A stretch of 64,000 nucleotides of DNA from Marilutibacter aestuarii. Lineage in GTDB: Bacteria; Pseudomonadota; Gammaproteobacteria; Xanthomonadales; Xanthomonadaceae. The position numbers and the translations under genes are program-made. A model generated the notes under the pieces. It did no database searches. It saw only the letters and a list, made by a program, of their open reading frames with translations, and was not told the origin of the DNA. The DNA is taken from the NCBI RefSeq assembly GCF_006546775.1, contig NZ_VICE01000066.1:1-64000 (forward strand), read 5' to 3'. Shown here piece after piece: positions 8,372 through 17,352 of this stretch; position 1 is the first letter of the stretch; the number at the start of each line of letters is the position of its first letter.

Positions 8372-8601
8372 GGTGGGGGCTCCAGTGGCGGGGCTGGGAA
8401 AGAAGCGCCGGCAACATCCGGCGCGGGAGCCTGGGCACCTGGCCCATGCAGGTGCGCACCGAGCAGGAACCCCAGGGTCATCGCGACCACGAGCAGCGCG
8501 CCCTGCCAGCGCGGCGGCGCCGGCAGCGGCAGGTCGAGCAGGCGACAGCCGACGCCGATCAGCAGGGCCGTGGCGAAACCGAGCGCGAACAGGAAGCTCA
8601 T
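8368..8601 (-). CDS. XapX domain (DUF1427) small membrane protein
   Basis: This 77-residue protein starts MSFLFALGFATALLIGVGCR and has two hydrophobic segments (about 3-20 and 34-49) separated by a Pro-rich turn (LPLPAPPRWQG), the XapX/DUF1427 pattern. It has a Pro/Ala-rich tail of about 25 residues. It overlaps its neighbours on both sides by 4 bases (ATGA). It is a paralogue of the next XapX gene upstream; both share a GALLVVAMTLG segment. Function of the family is unknown. Confidence 0.8.
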   Translation of the reverse strand: MSFLFALGFATALLIGVGCRLLDLPLPAPPRWQGALLVVAMTLGFLLGAHLHGPGAQAPAPDVAGASFPAPPLEPPP

Positions 8602-8825
8602 GGCGCCGCGCCTCGCCCGTGTCCGCTGGGTCCGCCGCAATCGGGTCGATGCCGGGCGGCGCGGCGAGCCAGCCACGCGTCCGCTGCCTGGTAGCCGAGC
8701 GTCATCGCCACCACCAGCAATGCACCGGCGAGCGCCGGCGGCGCGGGTGCGGGAATCCCGGAGAGCCCGCATGCGAATCCGATGCCGACACCGAGCACGA
8801 TCGCGATCACCAGCCGCACGCTCAT
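8598..8825 (-). CDS. XapX domain (DUF1427) small membrane protein, second copy
   Basis: A 75-residue protein, MSVRLVIAIVLGVGIGFACG at the start, with two membrane segments around a Pro-rich turn (IPAPAPPALAG) and then GALLVVAMTLGY. The C-terminal third is charged and probably cytoplasmic. Start and stop are each shared with neighbours through ATGA overlaps (8822-8825 and 8598-8601), strong evidence for translation as part of the operon. With the adjacent XapX protein it may form a heteromeric small membrane complex, but this is inference from pairing alone. Confidence 0.8.
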   Translation of the reverse strand: MSVRLVIAIVLGVGIGFACGLSGIPAPAPPALAGALLVVAMTLGYQAADAWLARRAARHRPDCGGPSGHGRGAAP

Positions 8826-10435
8826 GCCGCGCCATCCCGTGCCCAGGGGGCGCCTGCACCGATGAAATGCCGGACCCGGGGCGGCGATTCGCCCCGGTGC
8901 ATGCGCGCCAGGCGTTCCTGCAGGGCGCGTTCTTCCTGGGTGACCCGCGCGTGCTGCCTGAGGTGCTCGTTCCAGGAAGCCAGCAGGAAGGATTCGAAGA
9001 ACAGGCCCGGCTCGGCGACGTCCTCGAAGAGCATCCATTGCACGGCGCCATCGCGCCGGCGACTCTGGCCGAGCAGGCGCATGCATTCGCCGAACGTGTC
9101 GCGGTCGCTTGCGTCGATCCGGTATTCCACCGTCACCAGCACCGGTCCGCGCTCACCCGGATTATCGGGTGCCACGAGGGGGTGCGGCCAGTGTGCCGAT
9201 GGGGCGAGGTCGAGCGCCTCGCCGGCTGCAAGCCGGAAGCGTCGCGTCGCCAGCGCGGATATCAAGAGACCGAACGCGGCCAGCGCCAGTGCCAGCTGCA
9301 CGCTTGCGGCCTGCGCAACTGCCCCCCAGGCGAGGCTGCCCATGGCCATGCTGGACGCAAACACAAGGATGTAGAGCGAGAGCGCGCGTGCGCGCACCCA
9401 GGCCGGCACCGCCATCTGTGCGCCCACCTGAAGGGTCGAAAGGACGCAGATCCAGCCCACGCCGTGGGCGAGCATCACCGGCACGAGGCCGGCGATGAAG
9501 GGCGCCCACGCCAGGATGCCCATCGTCGCGGCGCACAGCATCGACGCCCACGCGACAAGGCGGTCGCTCGCCAGCCGGGCCCGCAAGCGCGGCAGCACCA
9601 GTGCGCCGGCGATCGCCCCGATGCCGATGCAGGCGAGCAGGAGACCGTAGGCGCCCGCGCCCGCCTCGAGCCGCTGCCGCACGACCACCGGCAGCAACGC
9701 GGGCAGTGCCCCGGCGAACACGAAGAAGCCAGCGGCGCGCGCCAGCACGGCCCGGAAGGCATCGGCATGCATGGCGTAACGCAAGCCCGCCCGGAACGCG
9801 CCGGCGAAGCGCTCGGGCGGCAGGGCCGGCGAGGCAGCTTCGCGCTTCCACCGCATCAGCACGACGGCCACGCCGAGGAAGGTGGCGGCATTGATCGCGA
9901 ACGCCCAGTGGGCACCCCAGCGCGCCACGACCACGCCACCGAATGCCGGGCCGATCGAACGCGCGATGTTCATGCCGAGCGAGTTGAGGGCGATCGCGGG
10001 CGCGAGCATCGGTCGGGGGACGAGTTCGGGGATGATGGCCACCTGCGCAGGGGTGGCCATGGCCGCGCCGCAGCCGAGCAGGAAGGTCAGGCCCAGCAGC
10101 CATTCCGGTGGTAGGCGGTCTTCGCCGGCGAGCAGCGCGAGCAGGGTTGCCACGGCGAACATCCAGCACTGCGCCAGGACCAGCAAGCGGCGCCGGTCGA
10201 CGATGTCGGCGAGCGTGCCGGCGACGAGTGCGAAGAGCACCATGGGCAGCGTGGTCGCGGCCTGCACCGCCGACACCCAGAGCGGCGAGCCGGTGTGTTC
10301 GGTCATCCACCACGCCGCGGCGACGTCGTGCGTCCAGGTCCCGATGTTGCCGACCAGGAGCGCCAGCCACATGGCACGGAACACCGGCTGCCGCAGCGGT
10401 GTCCATGGTCCTGCCGGCGTCGCGGCCGTCGCCAT
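8822..10435 (-). CDS. MFS transporter with C-terminal soluble domain
   Basis: From ATG 10435 the protein has 537 residues. Residues about 20-410 form 12 membrane helices of the major facilitator superfamily, EntS/DUF894-like subgroup (GTLADIVDRRRLLVLAQ is the loop 2-3 motif). The last roughly 100 residues (GPVLVTVEYRIDASDRDTF to RHFIGA) form a soluble ferredoxin-like fold resembling antibiotic-biosynthesis-monooxygenase domains, a known partner in this subgroup. It lies one base downstream of the amidohydrolase gene and overlaps the XapX gene by ATGA. Probably a proton-driven exporter; substrate unknown. Confidence 0.88.
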   Translation of the reverse strand: MATAATPAGPWTPLRQPVFRAMWLALLVGNIGTWTHDVAAAWWMTEHTGSPLWVSAVQAATTLPMVLFALVAGTLADIVDRRRLLVLAQCWMFAVATLLALLAGEDRLPPEWLLGLTFLLGCGAAMATPAQVAIIPELVPRPMLAPAIALNSLGMNIARSIGPAFGGVVVARWGAHWAFAINAATFLGVAVVLMRWKREAASPALPPERFAGAFRAGLRYAMHADAFRAVLARAAGFFVFAGALPALLPVVVRQRLEAGAGAYGLLLACIGIGAIAGALVLPRLRARLASDRLVAWASMLCAATMGILAWAPFIAGLVPVMLAHGVGWICVLSTLQVGAQMAVPAWVRARALSLYILVFASSMAMGSLAWGAVAQAASVQLALALAAFGLLISALATRRFRLAAGEALDLAPSAHWPHPLVAPDNPGERGPVLVTVEYRIDASDRDTFGECMRLLGQSRRRDGAVQWMLFEDVAEPGLFFESFLLASWNEHLRQHARVTQEERALQERLARMHRGESPPRVRHFIGAGAPWARDGAA

Positions 10436-10436
10436 G

Positions 10437-12362
10437 TCAGAACGCGAAGCAACTGCAGCCCAGCGCGCCCCAGAACGCCCGCAGGTCCGCGACGGGCGCG
10501 GCAGGCGCCACCGGCCCGTGGGCATGGACGCAGCACGCGTGAGGCGGCATGGAGGCCGCCACGACCGGCGACGCCGGTCGCGACAGGTTGACCGGCGACC
10601 AGTCGGGCATGGGCCGGGGCAGGGGCGGAGACAGCGGCGCGAAGCCGCCACCGCCGTGCACGATCCGCCCGCCAACCACGGTCAGTTCGCTGTAGAGCTC
10701 GGGAATGCTGGCCTCCGGCACGGTGAAGTAATCGCCCGAAAGCAATGCGAAATCCGCGAGTCGCCCGGGTTCGAGCGTGCCCTTGCTGGCTTCGTCACCG
10801 GAGAACCACGCACTTCCGCTCGTCCACAGGCGCAACGCTTCTTCGCGCTCGAGCCGGTTGTCGTCGCCATACAATTGCGTGCCTCCCACGCCCCGGCCGC
10901 TGACCAGCCAGTGGAGTGCCGCCCAGGGGTTGTAGCTGGCGACGCGGGTGGCATCGGTGCCACCGCCGACCTGCAGGCCTGCTTCCAGCATCCGTCGCAC
11001 GGGCGGCGTGTGGGCAAGCGCTTCACGGCCATAACGCTCGGCAAAGAACTCGCCCTGGTAGGCCATCCGATGCTGGATCGCGATCCCGCCACCCAACGCT
11101 CCAATGCGCTCGATGCTGCGTGCCGAGATCGTCTCGGCATGGTCGACCGTCCAGCGCAGGCCATCGAAAGGCTGGTCGCGGTCGACCCGTTCGTAGACAT
11201 CGAGGATGCGCGTGATGCTCTCGTCGTAGGTGGCGTGGATGCGGAACGGCCAGCGTTCCTGTACGAGCAGGCGCACGACGGACTCAAGCTCGGCCTCCAT
11301 CGTCGGGGGCAGGTCCGGGCGGGGTTGCCGGAAGTCCTCGAAGTCCGCCGCGGAGAACACCAGCATCTCGCCCGCGCCGTTGTGGCGCAGGCGGTCGTCG
11401 CCCTGGCGCGGGCGCAGCATCGAGGTCCAGCGCTCGAAGTCCTCGCGTTCTCCACCCTTGTTCTGGGTGAACAGGTTGTAGGCGATCCGCACCGTGAGCT
11501 CGTCCGCGGCGTGCAGGGCCTGGATGACCTCGTAGTCTTCCGGGTAGTTCTGGAAGCCGCCGCCAGCATCGATGACCGAGGTGATGCCCAACCGGTTCAG
11601 CTCGCGCATGAAATGGCGGGTGGAGTTCGCCTGGTATTCGACCGGCAGCCGCGGGCCCTTGGCGAGGGTCGCGTACAGGATCAACGCATTCGGCTCGGCC
11701 AGGAGCAGGCCGGTCGGTCGGCCGGCCTTGTCACGCTCGATCCGGCCCCCGGGCGGATCGGGCGTCTCCGGGCCATAGCCCACCGCGCGCAGGGCGGCAC
11801 GATTGAGCAGGGCGCGGTCGTAGAGGTGGAGCAGGAACACAGGCGTGTCGGGGGCCAGCGCATTGAGCTCATCCAGGGTCGGCAGGCGCTTCTCGTCGAA
11901 CTGGCGCTCGCTGAAGCCGCCCACGACGCGGACCCATTGCGGGGGAGGGGTCCGATCGACCTGCGCCTTCAGCAGGCCCATGGCGTCGGCGAGACTGCCG
12001 ATGCCATCCCAACGCAGTTCCAGGTTGTAGTTCAACCCGCCCCGGATCAGATGGGTATGGCTGTCATTGAGGCCCGGGATGATCCGCCGACCGCCGGCAT
12101 CGATGACCCGCGTCGCGGGCGACGCCAGGGCCATCACGCGCGCCTCGTCGCCGATGGCCATGATCCGGCCGTCGCGGACGGCCAGCGCCCGCGCTTCCGG
12201 CGGCGTGCCGGTCCCGGCCCGGGCGAGGGTGGAGATCCGGGCATTGTGGATGATGAGCTCGGCCATCGGGCTGCTCCAATGCATCGAGAGTGCGTCCAGC
12301 GGCAGGCCGCTCGCGGCCACCGCCAGTCCTTGCAGGAATCGCCTTCGAGTGGCGTCGGGCAT
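10437..12362 (-). CDS. Exported YtcJ-like amidohydrolase
   Basis: A 641-residue amidohydrolase-3 family enzyme. The start carries a twin-arginine signal (TRRRFLQGLAVAASGLPLDA). The enzyme domain opens with the metal HxH in NDSHTHLIRGG, and DHAETISARS and GTDATRV (metal Asp) follow later. The last 50 residues include a Cys/His-rich tail (HACCVHAHG, then GCSCF) that is not part of the usual enzyme and might bind metal. It is followed after one base by the MFS gene and preceded by the isochorismatase-like gene. The substrate is unknown; N-acyl or ester bonds are typical for the family. Confidence 0.88.
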   Translation of the reverse strand: MPDATRRRFLQGLAVAASGLPLDALSMHWSSPMAELIIHNARISTLARAGTGTPPEARALAVRDGRIMAIGDEARVMALASPATRVIDAGGRRIIPGLNDSHTHLIRGGLNYNLELRWDGIGSLADAMGLLKAQVDRTPPPQWVRVVGGFSERQFDEKRLPTLDELNALAPDTPVFLLHLYDRALLNRAALRAVGYGPETPDPPGGRIERDKAGRPTGLLLAEPNALILYATLAKGPRLPVEYQANSTRHFMRELNRLGITSVIDAGGGFQNYPEDYEVIQALHAADELTVRIAYNLFTQNKGGEREDFERWTSMLRPRQGDDRLRHNGAGEMLVFSAADFEDFRQPRPDLPPTMEAELESVVRLLVQERWPFRIHATYDESITRILDVYERVDRDQPFDGLRWTVDHAETISARSIERIGALGGGIAIQHRMAYQGEFFAERYGREALAHTPPVRRMLEAGLQVGGGTDATRVASYNPWAALHWLVSGRGVGGTQLYGDDNRLEREEALRLWTSGSAWFSGDEASKGTLEPGRLADFALLSGDYFTVPEASIPELYSELTVVGGRIVHGGGGFAPLSPPLPRPMPDWSPVNLSRPASPVVAASMPPHACCVHAHGPVAPAAPVADLRAFWGALGCSCFAF

Positions 12363-12389
12363 GGTCCAGTCCCCCGCGCCGGTGGGGCG

Positions 12390-13043
12390 CTAGTGGCCTT
12401 CCTCGGCGCCGAACATCGACTTGGCGTACTGGATGCCGATCCCGTAGCCGCCGGCATTGCTGCGCGCGATCCCGGTGACCAGGCCATAGGTCGCGGCGCG
12501 CGCCCAGTCGCGTTGCAGTTCGAGCAGGTATTGCAGGCTGGTCATCGGCTCCGCGCCCGCCTGGAGCATCCGCTGGACGGCACGCTCGTGCGCCTCGTCG
12601 CTGACGTCGCCACAGGCATCGGTGATGACATGCACGGGGAAGCCCTGTTCGATCGCCGAGAGCACCGGGCCAACGATGCACACGCTCGTCCACAGGCCTG
12701 CGAAGACCAACCTGTCGCGCCCGATCGCCTCGACACGCGCGACGACGCTGGCGTCCTCCCAGGCATTCATCGTCGTGCGGTCGATGACGTCTGCGTCCGG
12801 GAACACCTCTTCGATCTCGGGGAACAGCGGGCCGGAAAAGCTCGCCATCGCGACGCTCGTCAGGAGCGTCGGTACTTCGAAGCCGGCCGCCGCCTTGCAG
12901 ATCATGCCGGTGTTGGTGCGCAGCAGGGCGACGTCGATGGAGCGGACGGGAAAGGACATCTGCGACTGGTGGTCGACGAGGATGAGCACGTGGTTCGTGG
13001 GCGTGAGAAGCGAAGACGCGGCGGCAGGGGTGGCCTTGGGCAT
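12390..13043 (-). CDS. Isochorismatase-like cysteine hydrolase
   Basis: Start at ATG 13043 gives 217 residues, matching the family; the frame stays open upstream but that part is Arg/Ser-rich and unlikely to be coding. The catalytic pair is visible: Asp24 in LILVDHQSQM and Cys122 in FAGLWTSVCIVGPV. Such enzymes cleave amide or vinyl-ether bonds, for example in nicotinamide or ureido compounds. The C-terminal part (YGIGIQYAKSMFG) is typical of the YcaC-like branch. It sits between wrbA and the amidohydrolase gene in one probable operon. Confidence 0.87.
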   Translation of the reverse strand: MPKATPAAASSLLTPTNHVLILVDHQSQMSFPVRSIDVALLRTNTGMICKAAAGFEVPTLLTSVAMASFSGPLFPEIEEVFPDADVIDRTTMNAWEDASVVARVEAIGRDRLVFAGLWTSVCIVGPVLSAIEQGFPVHVITDACGDVSDEAHERAVQRMLQAGAEPMTSLQYLLELQRDWARAATYGLVTGIARSNAGGYGIGIQYAKSMFGAEEGH

Positions 13044-13089
13044 GGCGACGGTTCCGGAAGCGGGGGAGGAGACGAATGCCGGCGAGGGA

Positions 13090-13689
13090 TCAGCCGTGAA
13101 GCTTGAGGGCGGTTTCAGCGACGACGCGCCCCTGGTAGCGCGCGCCCTGCAATTCGTTCTCGCTCGGCATCCGCGAGCCATCGCCGCCGGCGATGGTGCT
13201 CGCGCCATACGGGGAGCCGCCGGTGACCTCGTCGAGGGTCATCTGCCCGGCATGGCCGTAATCGAGCCCGACGACCACCATGCCGAAGTGCAGCAGGTTG
13301 GTGATGATCGAGAACAGCGTGGTTTCCTGGCCGCCATGCTGGGTGGCGGTCGAGGTGAACGCGGCGCCGACCTTTCCATGCAGCGCGCCGCGCGCCCACA
13401 GGCCACCTGCCTGGTCGAGGAAGTTGGCCATCTGCGAGGACATGCGCCCGAAGCGCGTGCCGGTGCCGACGATGATTGCGTCGTAGTCGGCCAGCTCGGC
13501 CACTGCCGCGACCGGGGCCGGCTGGTCGAGTTTGTACTGGGACGCCTGCGCCACCTCGAGCGGAACGAGTTCGGGCACGCGTTTCACGTCGACCGTGGCG
13601 CCGGCGCCCGTCGCGCCCTCGGCGACGGCACGGGCCATGGCCTCGACATGCCCATATGCGGAGTAGTACAGCACCAGGATCCTGGCCAT
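13090..13689 (-). CDS. wrbA: NAD(P)H:quinone oxidoreductase WrbA
   Basis: A 199-residue flavodoxin-like FMN protein beginning [19 protein letters not shown], the classic WrbA opening with the phosphate-binding loop. [21 protein letters not shown] (about 72-92) and [14 protein letters not shown] are family signatures. It reduces quinones by two electrons and protects against redox cycling. An upstream in-frame ATG at 13713 would overlap the regulator gene; 13689 fits the family start. It lies 7 bases downstream of the AraC regulator and probably shares its transcript. Confidence 0.95.
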   Translation of the reverse strand: MARILVLYYSAYGHVEAMARAVAEGATGAGATVDVKRVPELVPLEVAQASQYKLDQPAPVAAVAELADYDAIIVGTGTRFGRMSSQMANFLDQAGGLWARGALHGKVGAAFTSTATQHGGQETTLFSIITNLLHFGMVVVGLDYGHAGQMTLDEVTGGSPYGASTIAGGDGSRMPSENELQGARYQGRVVAETALKLHG

Positions 13690-13696
13690 TGGGGGT

Positions 13697-14185
13697 TCAC
13701 TCGTCGTGGGCACGCCGTGGCGTGCAGGAAGGAACGCAGTCCGGCAAGCGGGGTTCGCTGCGGGACGTGCCGTGTCGTTTCAGGCGCGAGAAGGCCCGTG
13801 GGGGAACACCGGTTGCCCGGCGGAACGTCCGGGTGAAATGGCTCTGGTCGAAGAAGCCCAGGTCGGCCGCCGTCGTGGCGATGCATCGATCGCCCTCGGC
13901 GAGCAGGACCTTCGCCCGCTCGACCCGCAGCCGCATCACGTAGGCCATCGGGCTGGTGCCGGTCCGCTGCCGGAACAGCCGGGCGAAATGGAAGCGGCTG
14001 ATGCAGGCGGTCGCGGCCAGCTCGGCCAGCGAGAAGCGCTCGCCGAGGTGGTCGCCGATGAAGCGGTTGACCCGCTCGAAGGCGCGCGGGTCGAGCCCGC
14101 CCGTCGCATGGGCATCGCCGTGGGGGAGGGGATCGCAGGCAGGCACGGGGGAGCACCTCGAAGGCGGGTGGGGGACTGCGTGCAT
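13697..14185 (-). CDS. AraC-family transcriptional regulator (DNA-binding domain only)
   Basis: The 162-residue protein consists mainly of the C-terminal AraC double helix-turn-helix (about residues 33-132: [20 protein letters not shown], then [19 protein letters not shown]). There is no separate ligand-binding domain, only about 30 Pro/His-rich residues in front and a 30-residue tail. It is the first gene of the minus-strand cluster running to 7526 and is divergent from the sensor-kinase gene, so it probably controls this cluster and possibly itself. The inducer is unknown. Confidence 0.88.
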   Translation of the reverse strand: MHAVPHPPSRCSPVPACDPLPHGDAHATGGLDPRAFERVNRFIGDHLGERFSLAELAATACISRFHFARLFRQRTGTSPMAYVMRLRVERAKVLLAEGDRCIATTAADLGFFDQSHFTRTFRRATGVPPRAFSRLKRHGTSRSEPRLPDCVPSCTPRRAHDE

Positions 14186-14331
14186 CCAAGGCTGCGCCCT
14201 GGCAGGGCCGGGGCGTTACCCCAATCCGCGTGCCACCCGGATCACCCGAAAGGGGGAGCGGCCGTGACTGGTATTGGCCGCTGGCATCGTTAGGATGACA
14301 AGGCGATCTCCCCCGGCACGGATGACGCGTC

Positions 14332-17300
14332 CTGGCCCTTCGATCCGCTCGACGCTGGCTGGCCTTTGGGCTCGCCCTTGCAGGAGTTGCCTGTGTCTCA
14401 CGGGCGGCGACGGTAGCGCCTGGCCCGGATCCCGGCCTGCCCGACCGGCAGCACACCGCCTGGACCCTCCGGGACGGCGCGCCCGCCGACGTCTGGGCGC
14501 TGGCGCAATCGCCCGACGGCCACCTCTGGCTGGGCACCGGCAGCGGGCTCTACACCTTCGACGGCATCGCCTTTTCGGCGGTGACGCCGCCCAGCGGCGG
14601 GCACTGGCTTTCCGGCAATGTGACGGCGTTGCTGCTTCGCGACGATACCGACCTGTGGGTGGGCTACTTCGGCGGCGGTACGAGCCACCTGCACCATGGC
14701 CGCCTCGAGCATTACCCGCCGGGCCCCGGCTTCCCCGCGGGCGCGGTGTACCGGCTCGCCGAGGATGGCGAGGGCACCGTCTGGGCCGCGACATCCGGCG
14801 GGCTCGCGGCCTGGCGGGGCGGGGACTGGGCGCGCATCGGCGAGGCCGAGGGCGTGCCCGCGGGCCCGGTGTTCTGGGTCCATGTCGACCGCTCGGAGAC
14901 CCTCTGGGCCGCGACCGGCGAACGCCTGCTGCGCCGTCGCCCCGGATCGCCGCGCTTCGAGGCGTCGGACTTCGACATCGGGATCGAGGCGGTGATGGCC
15001 GAAGCCGACGACGGGCAGATGTGGTTGTCGGATGCCACGCACGGCACGCGCCGCATCCTCCAGCAGGACGGCCGCTTCAGCGCGGAAGCCGCCCCGGCCC
15101 TCGCCGACATCGCGGCCAAGCGCATGGCGGTCGCGCGCGACGGCCAGCTGTGGCTGACCGATGCGCGCAATGGCGGCGCGGTGCGTTGGACGCCCGACCG
15201 CGGGGTCGAGGCGTTCGGGCGCCGCGACGGCCTGGGTTCGGACATGGCCGTACCGGTGCTCGAGGACATCGAAGGCAACATGTGGATCGGGACCAACCTG
15301 GGCCTCAACCGTTTCCGTCGACGCGACGCGATGATGCTCGCGCCCACCCTCGAGACGGCGCACCATGGGTTGGGCCTCGCCACCAGCCGGGGTGGGATGG
15401 TGGTGGGGACGGGCGAACGCCTGCTGCGCGAACGCGACGGCACCTGGCGCGATGCCATGGCCATCCCCGAAGTGCTTTCGATCGCCGGCGGCACCGGCGA
15501 TGAGCTCTGGTTGCTGGGACGCGCCCTCTGGCGACTGCGCGGGGCGCGGCTGGAAGAGGTACCGCTGCCGACGCCCACCGCAGTCACCACCTACGACGTG
15601 CTGGCCATGGCCGCGGCGCCCGACGGCGCACTCTGGGTAAGCCTGCTCGACCGCGGACTCTTCCGGCACGCGGCCGGTGCCTGGCAGCGGGTGCTGCCAA
15701 CCACGACGCTCCAGCCGCGCGTGCTCGCCTTCGACGCGGCAGGCAGGCTCTGGATGGCCGAGCGCCATGGCCAGGTCGCCTGGTGGCGCGATGGCCACTT
15801 CCGGCGCATGACGCGCGAGGGACTGGAAATGGGCGATGTCACTGCCCTGTACCCCGGCCGGCGCCACTTCCTGGTCGCGGGCGAACGTGGCCTCGCGCGT
15901 TTCGATGGCATCCGTTTCCGGACCCTGGGCGCGAACGCCGTGCCCGAACTGGGTGCCGTCACCGGTATCGCCGAGGATGCCGATGGCGGCCTGTGGCTCA
16001 ATGGCATCCGCGGCGTGGTCCAGCTCCCTCACCGCGAGGCGACGCGCGCCTTCGCCAGGCTGCAGCCGCCCTCGATCCGCCTCTTCGACGAGCGCGATGG
16101 CTTGCTGGGGGTCGCGGTGCAGTCGAGCTCGACGCCGACCTTGCTGAAGGGCCGCGACGGCCGCGTCTGGGTCTCGACCAACCAGGGCGTCGCCTGGATC
16201 GACCCTGCACGGGTCGGTCGCAACACGCATGCACCGCGCGTCATGATGCGTTCGATCTCGACCGCCAACACGGAATTTCCGGCCGGCCCGCGTGTCGTGC
16301 TGCCACCGCGAACGCGGAACGTGGAGATCGGCTACGGTGCCACCAGCCTCGGCGTGCCCGAGCGCGTCGCCTTCCGCTATCGACTGCTCGGCGTCGATGA
16401 CGGCTGGCAGGAGGCCGGCCCGCGACGGCAGGTGTTCTACACCAACCTCGGCCCGGGCGAATACCGCTTCGAGGTCATGGCGGCCAACGAAGACGGGGTC
16501 TGGAGCCTGGCACCGGCGAGCCAGGCGCTTTACATCCAGCCAGCGTTCCAACAGACCCGCGGCTTTGCCGTGTTGTGCGTACTGGCCATCGTCGCGCTGC
16601 TGTGGCTGGCCTACTACCTGCGCCTGCGCCAGCTCGGCATGCACATCCGCGGACGCCTCCAGGAACGGCATGCCGAGCGCGAGCGGATCGCCCGCGAGCT
16701 GCACGACACGCTGCTCCAGAGCATCCAGGGCCTCATCCTGCGCTTCCAGGCCGTGGCTGACACGCTGCCGTCGCTGGACCCGGCGCGCAGTGCGATGGAG
16801 CATGCCCTGCAGCGCGCCGACGAGGTGCTCGTCGAAGGCCGCGACCGCGTGCTCGACCTGCGCGCCACCGCCCCTGACGCCGGCCACCTGGAAGAGCTCC
16901 TGGGCCAGGTGGCGGCCGAATTGCGCGAGCCCGGCGGACCCGACATCGAGGTCAGCGCACAGGGCGACGCCGAGGCGCTCGACCCGATCGTCCGCGACGA
17001 GCTCTACCGCATCGGACGCGAAGCCATGCTCAACGCCTACCGCCATGCCGGGGCAGGCCGGATCTGCGCCACCGTGGAATACGGACGCCGCGAACTGCGC
17101 CTGCGCATCTTCGACGACGGCGTCGGCATCGCTGACGACACACTGGAGCGGGGCGGCCGACCCGGGCATTGGGGGCTGAACGGCATGCGCGAGCGCGCGT
17201 CCCGCATCGGCGCCCGCCTGCGTATCTGGTCCCGCGCGGGGGCCGGTACCGAAGTCGAATTGCGGATCGACGCGGGAAGCGCCTATCGTCCCTGCCTGCG

Positions 17301-17352
17301 CAGCTCCCGATGGTCCTGGTTGCGCACCGCTTTCGGAGGCACACCGTCATGA
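14332..17352 (+). CDS. Two-component sensor kinase with beta-propeller sensor
   Basis: A sensor histidine kinase of about 1006 residues. A signal peptide (RSARRWLAFGLALAGVACVS) is followed by periplasmic Reg_prop blades with repeated DGxxW motifs (PDGHLWLGTGSGLY and others), a Y_Y_Y domain (about 650-735), one membrane helix (about 745-763), a HisKA_3 domain with phospho-acceptor His791 in ARELHDTLLQS, and a HATPase (DDGVGIADD, GLNGMRERA). The reading frame has no ATG or GTG before the signal peptide: the frame opens after TGA at 14323, and CTG 14332 is the only candidate before it. GTG 14581 would remove the signal peptide. It overlaps the response-regulator gene by ATGA. Confidence 0.85.
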   Translation: MALRSARRWLAFGLALAGVACVSRAATVAPGPDPGLPDRQHTAWTLRDGAPADVWALAQSPDGHLWLGTGSGLYTFDGIAFSAVTPPSGGHWLSGNVTALLLRDDTDLWVGYFGGGTSHLHHGRLEHYPPGPGFPAGAVYRLAEDGEGTVWAATSGGLAAWRGGDWARIGEAEGVPAGPVFWVHVDRSETLWAATGERLLRRRPGSPRFEASDFDIGIEAVMAEADDGQMWLSDATHGTRRILQQDGRFSAEAAPALADIAAKRMAVARDGQLWLTDARNGGAVRWTPDRGVEAFGRRDGLGSDMAVPVLEDIEGNMWIGTNLGLNRFRRRDAMMLAPTLETAHHGLGLATSRGGMVVGTGERLLRERDGTWRDAMAIPEVLSIAGGTGDELWLLGRALWRLRGARLEEVPLPTPTAVTTYDVLAMAAAPDGALWVSLLDRGLFRHAAGAWQRVLPTTTLQPRVLAFDAAGRLWMAERHGQVAWWRDGHFRRMTREGLEMGDVTALYPGRRHFLVAGERGLARFDGIRFRTLGANAVPELGAVTGIAEDADGGLWLNGIRGVVQLPHREATRAFARLQPPSIRLFDERDGLLGVAVQSSSTPTLLKGRDGRVWVSTNQGVAWIDPARVGRNTHAPRVMMRSISTANTEFPAGPRVVLPPRTRNVEIGYGATSLGVPERVAFRYRLLGVDDGWQEAGPRRQVFYTNLGPGEYRFEVMAANEDGVWSLAPASQALYIQPAFQQTRGFAVLCVLAIVALLWLAYYLRLRQLGMHIRGRLQERHAERERIARELHDTLLQSIQGLILRFQAVADTLPSLDPARSAMEHALQRADEVLVEGRDRVLDLRATAPDAGHLEELLGQVAAELREPGGPDIEVSAQGDAEALDPIVRDELYRIGREAMLNAYRHAGAGRICATVEYGRRELRLRIFDDGVGIADDTLERGGRPGHWGLNGMRERASRIGARLRIWSRAGAGTEVELRIDAGSAYRPCLRSSRWSWLRTAFGGTPS

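Noticed and set aside
9882-13106. Open frame of more than 1000 codons antisense to the amidohydrolase and isochorismatase-like genes
   Set aside because: Same GC effect; the minus strand carries clear enzyme motifs and overlapping operon starts.
14398-17169. Long open frame antisense to the sensor kinase (over 900 codons)
   Set aside because: High-GC third positions keep the opposite strand open; the translation is Arg/Ala/Gly-rich without family motifs, while the plus strand encodes a complete kinase.
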